A stretch of DNA of 64,000 bases from Mycetocola zhujimingii. Lineage in GTDB: Bacteria > Actinomycetota > Actinomycetes > Actinomycetales > Microbacteriaceae. The translations under genes and the position numbers were made by a program. The notes beneath the pieces were generated by a model, which saw nothing but the letters and a program-made list of their open reading frames with translations, ran no database searches and was not told the DNA's origin. Below, piece after piece: positions 35,226-43,481 of the stretch. Where the stretch lies: contig NZ_CP026949.1 of NCBI RefSeq assembly GCF_003065425.1, forward strand, positions 682,001 to 746,000, in the 5' to 3' direction. The first letter of the stretch is position 1; each line of letters starts with the position of its first letter.

Positions 35226-38200
35226 TGTTCGTGGCCTGGATCCGCAGGCACCGGTCCCTGCTCGCGACGCTGATGAGCGGCACAGTGATCTGTGCCCTCA
35301 TCGCGACGGTGGCGGTGATCTCTGACGGGTACCGGGCGCAGAAGCTCGAACTGGGCGACGGTGCGGTCTGGGTGGTCAATCAGGAGAAACAGGCGATTGG
35401 CCGCGCCAATACACAGGTCTTTGAACTGAACACGGCTGTACGCGGTACCTCTTCGCAGATCGAGGTACTGCAGTCAGGAGAGACCGTACTCTTCGTCGAC
35501 CGGGTACGCAGCACCCTCGACATCGTCGATCCCACGACGTCAGAGATCACCGAGAGCGTCCCGCTGCCACCCGGTGAAGCGGCCGTTGCGCTCGGCACCG
35601 AACGGCTGGTGGTCGAGGCCGGTGGTGACATCTGGTTTGTCCCGCTGGGCGATCTCGCCGCATTCGATTCTGAGTCAGCGCCGGCGCTTTCACTCGGTGC
35701 GGATGCCGTCACCTCGGTCAACGCGGATGGCGACCTGTTCGTCTTCGCCCCGGAGACCAGCAGCGTGTACCGGGTGCCGGCAGACTCAGATGCAGCCACC
35801 GATGTGACCGAAGTGCCTGAACCGGCCGGCGGGGTTCAATTGACGTCCGTTGGCGAGGACTTCGTGCTCCTCGATGAAGCGGAATCCAGCGTTCTGTTCA
35901 ACGGACGCACGGTGCAGCTCCCTGTCGCAACCGGGGCGCGACTGCAGGCCGCTTCGCTGTCGGGTGACCGGGCTTTGGTGGGAATTGACGATGGCCTCGT
36001 GGCCGTCGACAGGAGGTCGGGAAACCTGCGGGTTCTCACCGACACGGCGACGGGCGCCGCGACCCCGCCCATGAGCGTGGGCGACTGCGCTTTCGGGGCG
36101 TGGTCGGATGGCTCGGTGTTCACCGAGTGTGCCGGCTCCGGTGCGATGTCCGCGATCGAGGGCGTCAGCGCCGGTGCTGATTTCGCCTTCCAGACCAACG
36201 GCGGCCATGTGCTGCTCAACGACGTCGCGGGCGGAACCGCGTGGGCTGTGCAGTCAGATAACCGCGTTATCGACAACTGGGACGACCTCATCGCTGTCGA
36301 CGAAGACGAACTCAAGGTTGAGGACAACAACGAAGACACGCCTCCCGAGTATGAGGAGATGCAGCAGCCCCCGACCGCGGTCGCCGACGAGCTCGGCGCG
36401 AGGCCCGGGCGCACGTCGGTGCTTCCTGTTTTGCTCAATGATTTCGATCCGAACGGCGACGTGTTGATGATCGACTCCGTTGCGGCGCTGCCGGAGAGCG
36501 AAGGCCGGGTCGACGTCGTCAACAACTCGCAGCAGCTCCAGGTCACCCTCGCTGCGTCTGCGAGCGGTGTCCACCGATTCGATTACACGATCTCGGACGG
36601 CCGCGGCGGAACAGCGTCGACGACCGTCACTCTGACGGTGCGCGACCCGTCAGAGAACGGGCCGCCCGCTCAGGTGCGGACGACCAAGGGGTCTGTTGCA
36701 AGTGGGGCCAGGCTCTCGCTCGCGGTCCTCGGGGACTGGATCGACCCGGACGGTGACCCGTTCTACCTGACCGAGGCCAGCGTCGCTGCACCCGACCTCG
36801 TGCAGCACACTCCTGACGGCACGGTGATCTACAGCGACGCCGGGGCCGGAGGCGCTCTGAAGGAGGTGGGGCTCGTCGTCTCGGACGGCCTGCTCGACGG
36901 TACGGGCGCACTCGCCGTCACCGTTGCGCCGGCCGGGAGCGTGCCCATCATCGCCGAGTCCTTCCCCATGATCGCGCACGCGGGCCAGGAACTCGAAGTC
37001 TCGCCGCTCATGCACGCTCGAGGCGGATCGGCCCCGCTCCGGCTCGCGAACGTGCCCGCAAAAGACGGCGCAACCATCACCCCGGACTATGACGGGGGAA
37101 CCTTCCGGTTTACGAGCGCCGAACCGCGCACCCACCACATCGACTTCTCCGTGACGGACGGGACGCAGACGGCGACAGCCACGGTTCGCATCGAGGTCAT
37201 CGCTCCGCCGGACGCGGGGACAAAGCCGGTCACAGTCCCTCACACGGTCTTCATCCGGGAGCAGAGCACCGAGACCGTCGACGTCCTGGCCGGTGATTTC
37301 GACCCAGCCGGTGGTGTTCTCGTACTCACCGGAACCTCCGACATTCCGCCGCTCTCCGGCATCCGTGTGGAGATTCTTGAACAGCGGATGCTGCGAATCA
37401 CGCTGACCGCACCGCTGGAGAGCCCGGTGTCGTTCAGTTATCGGGTCTCGAACGGAGTGGCCGATGCATCGGGCACGGTGACCGTTGTCGAGATCCCGAA
37501 CCCGGTAAAGAGGCAGCCACCCGTCGCCTTCCCTGACACAGTTTCCGTTCGTGTCGGCGATGCCATCGACATCCCGGTTCTCGCCAACGACACGCACCCG
37601 GATGGTGACCCGCTGACGCTCGCCCCCGAACTCGCCGGTGCGCTGCCCGATGGCGGTGGGCTGCTGTTCACGGCGGGGAACGTGCTGAGATACCTGGCAC
37701 CGGAGACGCCGGGCAACTACACCGCGTCGTACAGGGCAACGGCGCCAGACGGACAGTGGTCTGATGCGCAGGTGGTCCTCAACGTGCGCGAGGCCGATGT
37801 CGCGACGAATGCAGCGCCAGCGCCGAAGACGGTGATCTCGCGCGTCTTCTCCGGCGAACGCGTCAGGATCTCGATTCCACTCGTTGGCATCGACCCCGAC
37901 GGTGATTCGGTGCAACTGATCGGACAGAGCTCGAACCCAGGCAAGGGGGCCGTGGTCGGCGCCGGAAGCGACTGGTTCGATTACGAGGCCGGTGCATACT
38001 CGGCAGGAACCGACAGCTTCGAGTACACAGTGGTCGACGCGTTGGGCAAGCAGGCGACGGGACTCGTACGCATCGGGATCAGCGCCAAACTCGATGGCTC
38101 ACGCGTGCCAACAGCGACACCGGATGAAGTCCTGACGCGCCCGGGGTCGAGCGTCGCCGTCCGGGTCCTGGCCAACGACTCAGACCCCGACGGCGGGGCG

Positions 38201-41047
38201 CTCACCGTGACGAGCGTCGAGCCGACGGGAGAAGGAGCGCGCGCGGTCATCGACGGCGAGATCGTCCGTGTCACGGTTCCCAAGGGTGAGGGCCGGTACG
38301 GGTTCATCTACGAGATCCAGAACAAGGGCGGAAACACAGCGAGCACCTTCCTCACCGTCGTCGTGCGCAAGGACGCCCCGCTCGCACGCCCCCTCGCATC
38401 CGACGTTGTGCTCACGATCGATGAGATCACCGGCAAGTCCACTGTCGACGTGAACGTCCTGAAGAGCGTGTTCTGGGCGGATGGCCCCTCGTCAGAACTC
38501 GATGTCTCTGTAGCGGGCGGTTACGGCGATCGGGCCTCCGTGACGGCGTCCAAGCGGGTTCGGGTCGCCCTCGGCGCCGCGTCGCAGATCATTCCGTTCC
38601 GGGTGAGCAATCCCGAGGACCCGGATGTGAACGCCATCGCCTTCATCTGGGTGCCCGGTTTCGATGATGCGCTGCCGCAGTTGCGCACCGGCATCAAACC
38701 GATCAGTGTCGTCAGCGGAGAAGCCGTCGAGATCCCGCTCAACGATTACGTCATCGCTGCTGGTGGCAAGAGCGTCCGCCTGACGGATGCCGCCAAGGTT
38801 CGGGCGACGAACGCCAACGGCTCCGACCTGGTCATCGACCCAGCGACGTTGCGGTACACCAGTGCTGACCTCTATTTCGGCCCGGCATCCATCTCGTTCG
38901 AGGTCACCGACGGGGAAAGTGCCGACGATTCAAACGGGCGGGTGGCAACACTCGTCCTCCCGATCGAGGTGTCGTCCCGCGACAACCAGCCCCCCGTTTT
39001 CACCGGAGGGTCGATCGACTTCGAGCCGAGCCAGGTGAAGACCATCGACCTCACCAGGCTCACGACCTATCCGTACGACGATGACGTCGACGAGCTCGAG
39101 TACCGCGTGCTGGATCCACGACCGGCAGGATTCACGGTGTCGGTCTCCGGGCAGGAGCTCACGGTGACCGCGGCGGCCGATGTCGAGCTCGGGGCAACGC
39201 CCAGCATTCTTCTCGGGGTCCGTGATGCGGTGAACGACGGAGTCGCAGGCCGCATCCAGCTCACCGTGGTGCCGTCGACGCGACCTCTCGCTGTGCCGGC
39301 CGAGGATACGGTGATTGCGCAGCGGGGAGCGTCGACACCCGTCGATGTGCTCACCAATGACAGCGCAACTAACCCATTCCCCGGTTCGCCGCTTCGGGTC
39401 GTCGCCGTTCGCGGGCTGGACGGTGGCAACCTCCCGGCCGGTGTCAGTGTCGCGCCGAGCGCCGACAACTCCCGGTTGACGGTCACCGTTGCACAGGACG
39501 CGGCGGCCATCGACACCTCACTGCAGTACCAGGTCGCTGACGCGACGGGCGACCCGGCGAGGTACACCTGGGGCGCGGTCCGGATCTCGGTGCAGGACCG
39601 GCCGGACCCCGTTTCGGCCGTGCGCGTGACGGGGTTCGGTGATCGGAAAATCTCCCTGGGCTGGACGCCGGGCGCGGCCAATAACTCAGCCATCTCCGGG
39701 TTCGACGTCGAGTTGTTCCGTGATGGCACCCAGACATCGCTCGGTGTGACGACCTGCACATCCACGGCGTGTGACGTCCCCACAGCCGCCAATGGCAGGG
39801 CAAACGCGGTGCGGGTCGAGGTCAGCGCGCGCAACGCGAGGGGCGAGTCAGACCCGGTCCGCTTTGGCGACGCTGTGTGGTCGGACGTCATCCCCGCCGC
39901 TCCAGCCGGTCTGTCGGCAGCGCCGCTCGACGGTGCGCTGATGCTGAAGTGGAACCCGGTACCGAAACCGGGGCAGGGCAGCGACGTGACTAAATATGCG
40001 GTGACCGTCGGGGGAGCGGCACGCGAGATCAACGCGTCTGCGTGCTCCGCGACGTGCTCGCTACGGGTCGGCGACCTCAGCAATGGCACGACCGTTGAGT
40101 TCTCGGTGTCAGCGCGCAACGACGCACTCCCGGCGCTCGCCGCCTGGAACAGCGCGTCCGGATCTGGGAAACCGTTTGGCCCGCCGAGCCCCGGCAGGAT
40201 TACGGTCGACGCCAATCCGGAGAATGCAAGCGCAACTGTGCGGTGGGACGGGTTCCTGGAGAACGGAGATCCCATCCGGAAATACTTTGTCCAGCGGCTC
40301 ACGGTCAACTCCGTCCCTACCGGGGATCAATCGTGCTCCGGCTCGACTCCTAACCCGGTTCCCGGAGGGATAGTCGCCGCGCAACGGGAGACGGACGGGG
40401 CGGGGCGCGAGGCGACCTTTGGGGGCCTCGAGGGTGCGGACACCGTCTATTATTTCGTCGTATGGGGCTATAACGGAGCGGGGTGTGTATCGACAGTGGT
40501 GGCAACACGCACCGTCTTCGAAACCCCACCGTCGATCTCGCAGGTGGACGGTGGTATGGCGTACACCGACGCCCGCGCGAGCTTTGACTACGTCATTTCT
40601 CGCGTGAGTCCGACGGACTACGACTATTACAAGATCCGTTCGCTTGCCGGCGCGACGCCCTCGGAGTGGACTCGGTTCTCTGGCAACGGAACCCCGCGAA
40701 CCGTCCTGGGGCTCGGAACTGGTTCGGTTGTCAACTTCGAGATCGTGGGCTGCAGAGCGTGGGGGTCGTATGAACTCTGTGGCGGTTCAAAGACGGTGAT
40801 CGCCGACGAGCCTTCGGTGTCGCTGGTCCCGGCGGGCGTCCAATTCGACTTGACCACCCAGACGTTCAGCTGGACTGCCGACCCTCCCAACGGAGGTATA
40901 GCGGCAACCTACCGTTGCGGATCAGAGGGCGACTCCGCGGTTACGGTGGCCGACATCAACTCGTGTGTGCTTCCACCAACTCACTCCGGTCGGGCCTGGC
41001 TCGAGGTAACTGTCAACGGCCATACCAACACCTATTTCAGGCCATGA
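35225..41047 (+). CDS. Giant membrane-anchored protein with tandem ~95-residue repeats and FN3 domains
   Basis: A 1940-residue protein. Residues 11-33 form one membrane anchor with a short basic cytoplasmic start. Residues about 36-370 look like a beta-propeller of short strands. From about 382 to 1455 come tandem Ig/cadherin-like repeats roughly 95 residues apart, each with a VLxNDxDPxGD-like motif (seen near 400, 502, 687, 783, 890, 981 and 1375). From about 1457 two or more fibronectin type III domains follow (ISLGWTPGAANNSAISGF, LMLKWNPVP), then a Cys-containing C-terminal region. It should extend far from the membrane. The ATG shares a base with the kinase stop codon. No enzymatic motif was found; an adhesive or structural role is inference. 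Confidence 0.85.
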   Translation: MFVAWIRRHRSLLATLMSGTVICALIATVAVISDGYRAQKLELGDGAVWVVNQEKQAIGRANTQVFELNTAVRGTSSQIEVLQSGETVLFVDRVRSTLDIVDPTTSEITESVPLPPGEAAVALGTERLVVEAGGDIWFVPLGDLAAFDSESAPALSLGADAVTSVNADGDLFVFAPETSSVYRVPADSDAATDVTEVPEPAGGVQLTSVGEDFVLLDEAESSVLFNGRTVQLPVATGARLQAASLSGDRALVGIDDGLVAVDRRSGNLRVLTDTATGAATPPMSVGDCAFGAWSDGSVFTECAGSGAMSAIEGVSAGADFAFQTNGGHVLLNDVAGGTAWAVQSDNRVIDNWDDLIAVDEDELKVEDNNEDTPPEYEEMQQPPTAVADELGARPGRTSVLPVLLNDFDPNGDVLMIDSVAALPESEGRVDVVNNSQQLQVTLAASASGVHRFDYTISDGRGGTASTTVTLTVRDPSENGPPAQVRTTKGSVASGARLSLAVLGDWIDPDGDPFYLTEASVAAPDLVQHTPDGTVIYSDAGAGGALKEVGLVVSDGLLDGTGALAVTVAPAGSVPIIAESFPMIAHAGQELEVSPLMHARGGSAPLRLANVPAKDGATITPDYDGGTFRFTSAEPRTHHIDFSVTDGTQTATATVRIEVIAPPDAGTKPVTVPHTVFIREQSTETVDVLAGDFDPAGGVLVLTGTSDIPPLSGIRVEILEQRMLRITLTAPLESPVSFSYRVSNGVADASGTVTVVEIPNPVKRQPPVAFPDTVSVRVGDAIDIPVLANDTHPDGDPLTLAPELAGALPDGGGLLFTAGNVLRYLAPETPGNYTASYRATAPDGQWSDAQVVLNVREADVATNAAPAPKTVISRVFSGERVRISIPLVGIDPDGDSVQLIGQSSNPGKGAVVGAGSDWFDYEAGAYSAGTDSFEYTVVDALGKQATGLVRIGISAKLDGSRVPTATPDEVLTRPGSSVAVRVLANDSDPDGGALTVTSVEPTGEGARAVIDGEIVRVTVPKGEGRYGFIYEIQNKGGNTASTFLTVVVRKDAPLARPLASDVVLTIDEITGKSTVDVNVLKSVFWADGPSSELDVSVAGGYGDRASVTASKRVRVALGAASQIIPFRVSNPEDPDVNAIAFIWVPGFDDALPQLRTGIKPISVVSGEAVEIPLNDYVIAAGGKSVRLTDAAKVRATNANGSDLVIDPATLRYTSADLYFGPASISFEVTDGESADDSNGRVATLVLPIEVSSRDNQPPVFTGGSIDFEPSQVKTIDLTRLTTYPYDDDVDELEYRVLDPRPAGFTVSVSGQELTVTAAADVELGATPSILLGVRDAVNDGVAGRIQLTVVPSTRPLAVPAEDTVIAQRGASTPVDVLTNDSATNPFPGSPLRVVAVRGLDGGNLPAGVSVAPSADNSRLTVTVAQDAAAIDTSLQYQVADATGDPARYTWGAVRISVQDRPDPVSAVRVTGFGDRKISLGWTPGAANNSAISGFDVELFRDGTQTSLGVTTCTSTACDVPTAANGRANAVRVEVSARNARGESDPVRFGDAVWSDVIPAAPAGLSAAPLDGALMLKWNPVPKPGQGSDVTKYAVTVGGAAREINASACSATCSLRVGDLSNGTTVEFSVSARNDALPALAAWNSASGSGKPFGPPSPGRITVDANPENASATVRWDGFLENGDPIRKYFVQRLTVNSVPTGDQSCSGSTPNPVPGGIVAAQRETDGAGREATFGGLEGADTVYYFVVWGYNGAGCVSTVVATRTVFETPPSISQVDGGMAYTDARASFDYVISRVSPTDYDYYKIRSLAGATPSEWTRFSGNGTPRTVLGLGTGSVVNFEIVGCRAWGSYELCGGSKTVIADEPSVSLVPAGVQFDLTTQTFSWTADPPNGGIAATYRCGSEGDSAVTVADINSCVLPPTHSGRAWLEVTVNGHTNTYFRP

Positions 41048-41099
41048 TGGAGTTTAGGGAATACCGCGTGAACGCGGCGTCACGAAAGGCACAACCCGG

Positions 41100-42068
41100 A
41101 TGACAATGACATCAGAGCAGGCCACCTGGTTTGCGGGCGTGTGCGACCAGCTCGTTGAGAACGTCGAGCAGGTGCTCCTTGGCAAGAACCATGTGATCCG
41201 GCTGTCCTTCGTCGTGCTCCTTAGCCGCGGGCACCTCCTCCTCGAAGACGTGCCAGGCACGGGGAAGACCTCGCTCGCCCGCGCCATGGCAGAGAGCATC
41301 GCCGGCGTTGCCAGTCGAGTGCAGTTCACGCCGGACCTTCTCCCCGGCGACATCACCGGCGTGAGCATCTACGACCAGCGCAGCGGGAACTTTGATTTTC
41401 ACAAAGGCCCCATTTTCGCGAACATCGTGCTCGCCGACGAGATCAACCGTGCCAGCCCCAAGACCCAGTCAGCGTTGCTCGAGGTCATGGAAGAGGGGCA
41501 CGTCACCGTCGACGGAGTCACCCACCCGGTTGGCGCCCCATTCATGGTGATAGCGACGCAGAACCCGGTTGAGCAGGCCGGTACCTACCGCCTGCCGGAA
41601 GCACAGCTCGACCGGTTCATGATGAAGACCTCGATTGGTTACCCAGACCACCAGTCGACGATCCGGATCCTCGAGGGATCAGATCAGGCCCAGGCGACAG
41701 AACTGACCCCCGTAGTGCCCGCATCGACCATTGCCGAAATGACCCGGCTCGCGACGACAGTCCACGTTGACGCGTCGCTCAACGACTACGTCGCCAGGAT
41801 CGTCGACGGCACGCGGCAGGCCGCGGAGGTGAGGCTCGGGGCGAGTGTGCGCGGCGCGCTGTCGCTTGTGCGAGCGTCGAAAACGCTCGCGGCGGCATCC
41901 GGTCGGTCATTCGTGATCCCCGACGACGTCAAGTCGCTCGCGGACACCGTGCTCGCACACAGGCTCATTCTCGATGCCGAAGCGGAGTTCGACGGTGTGA
42001 ACCCCTCCAACGTCATCGCCCAGGTGCTCATCGACACCCCACCACCGCGCGACGCGGCTGCGGCGTAG
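41100..42068 (+). CDS. MoxR family AAA+ ATPase
   Basis: A 322-residue AAA+ ATPase. Walker A is VPGTGKTS at about residues 51-58, Walker B IVLADEINRA near 110-119, sensor 1 IATQNPVEQAGTY near 150-162, and the MoxR-type lid follows. MoxR proteins act as chaperones that load or activate partner proteins, often with a DUF58 or VWA protein, exactly the neighbour here. It lies 52 bases after the giant surface protein and ten bases before the DUF58 gene. The target is unknown. Confidence 0.93.
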   Translation: MTMTSEQATWFAGVCDQLVENVEQVLLGKNHVIRLSFVVLLSRGHLLLEDVPGTGKTSLARAMAESIAGVASRVQFTPDLLPGDITGVSIYDQRSGNFDFHKGPIFANIVLADEINRASPKTQSALLEVMEEGHVTVDGVTHPVGAPFMVIATQNPVEQAGTYRLPEAQLDRFMMKTSIGYPDHQSTIRILEGSDQAQATELTPVVPASTIAEMTRLATTVHVDASLNDYVARIVDGTRQAAEVRLGASVRGALSLVRASKTLAAASGRSFVIPDDVKSLADTVLAHRLILDAEAEFDGVNPSNVIAQVLIDTPPPRDAAAA

Positions 42069-42077
42069 GGCCGGGAC

Positions 42078-43481
42078 GTGGCCGGGCCGGGCGGCGTCAG
42101 GGAGGTGACGGCCGAAGACAAGAAGATCCAGCCGTCGCACACGGCGCCGACCCCTGCTCGGGCAACGCCGGAGGCAGGCAACGCCGTCGCCCCTCCCGGT
42201 GGCGCAAGGGACGGTGTACTCGCGGCCGGGGTGGTCCTGGCTATTCGCTTCGGACGCGCCGTTCGCGCTGCGATCGCCCGCTGGGCAAACGCCGCTGCCG
42301 TCGTGACCTGGCTCGGCTGGGCCGTTGTGGTGAGCGTCGTGCTTGCCTTTCTCGCCGGGTACGCGCTCGGCTGGCAGGAATTCGTTGCCGGGGCGTGGGC
42401 CGGCGCCGTTGTGCTCGCGGCTGCCGCTGTGTTCCTCATCGGCCGGATGAGCCACGAGGCGGTCCTGACACTGCCCGTCAACAGGATCACTGCGGGCGAG
42501 CGCGCCGTTGCGCAGATCGAGGTACACAATCCGTCGCGACGGCTGTTACCCGGTGTTCGGCTCGAGGTTCCGGTCGGCGAGGGAGTCGCCGGGTTCCAGA
42601 TCCCATCGCTTGGCCAGGGAGGCACACACGAGGACGTGTTCACGGTGCCTGGGCTTCGCCGAGGGGTGATTCCCGTTGGCCCGGTTCGAGTGGTGCGGAC
42701 CGACCCGCTCGGACTGGTCAGGAGGGAGAAACAGTGGGAAGAGCGGGTTGAGCTGTTCGTTCACCCCCGCACGATTCCCGTACCGAGTCTGAGCACGGGA
42801 TTCGTGCGCGACCTGGAGGGCAACCCGACTCGGGAACTCACCGCCACCGACGTGTCTTTTCACGCCATCCGCGAGTACATGCCCGGTGACGAACGCCGGT
42901 CGATTCACTGGAGGAGCACGGCAAAAACCGGGCAGTTCATGGTGCGGCAGTTCGAGGAGACCCGCCGAAGCCACCTCATGGTCGCGCTGAGTCTGGCGAG
43001 GGCTGATTACTCCGGCGACGAGGACTTCGAAATGGCCGTGAGCGTGGCCGGCTCCCTCGGCGTGCGCGCCATTCGAGACGCCAGAACGGTTTCGGTGGTG
43101 GCGAGCGAGTCGACCCCGGAGTTCGCGCGTCGCAAACTCTTCGCGATGAAGAACCTTGCCTCGATGAGTCCATCGCGCCTGCTCGACGACCTCAGCCGGG
43201 TCGAACCGACGGAGAGGGCCTTGAACGTCTCCGACCTCGCCAGGGTCGCCGCTGACTCGATCGTCGGCATCTCGCTCGCGTTCCTCGTCTGCGGGTCAGC
43301 TGTGACGCCGGCGACACTTCGCCAGGCGTCGCGGCACTTCCCCGCGGGCGTCGAGGTCATCGCCGTCGTGTGTGACCCCGAGATCGTGCCGAGCTTCAAG
43401 ACGGCGGGGGAGTTGTCGGTCCTGACCATTGGCTTCCTCGAGGACCTCCAGCAGGCGATGTCGAAAAGGACCGCGGCGTGA
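42078..43481 (+). CDS. DUF58 domain membrane protein
   Basis: A 467-residue protein. Two membrane helices lie near residues 74-125. The DUF58 signature is EYMPGDERRSIHWRSTAKTG near residues 272-291, followed by a VWA-like fold (HLMVALSLARADYSGDEDFE). DUF58 proteins commonly pair with MoxR and a transglutaminase-like protein, as here. The GTG at 42078 is used; a GTG at 42105 is an alternative. The end overlaps the next GTG by four bases, so the pair is translationally coupled. The role is probably in envelope assembly, by analogy only. Confidence 0.88.
   Translation: MAGPGGVREVTAEDKKIQPSHTAPTPARATPEAGNAVAPPGGARDGVLAAGVVLAIRFGRAVRAAIARWANAAAVVTWLGWAVVVSVVLAFLAGYALGWQEFVAGAWAGAVVLAAAAVFLIGRMSHEAVLTLPVNRITAGERAVAQIEVHNPSRRLLPGVRLEVPVGEGVAGFQIPSLGQGGTHEDVFTVPGLRRGVIPVGPVRVVRTDPLGLVRREKQWEERVELFVHPRTIPVPSLSTGFVRDLEGNPTRELTATDVSFHAIREYMPGDERRSIHWRSTAKTGQFMVRQFEETRRSHLMVALSLARADYSGDEDFEMAVSVAGSLGVRAIRDARTVSVVASESTPEFARRKLFAMKNLASMSPSRLLDDLSRVEPTERALNVSDLARVAADSIVGISLAFLVCGSAVTPATLRQASRHFPAGVEVIAVVCDPEIVPSFKTAGELSVLTIGFLEDLQQAMSKRTAA

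Noticed and set aside
36650-37915. 421-codon minus-strand open frame inside the giant surface protein gene
   Set aside because: Antisense shadow; the plus strand has consistent repeat motifs through this segment.
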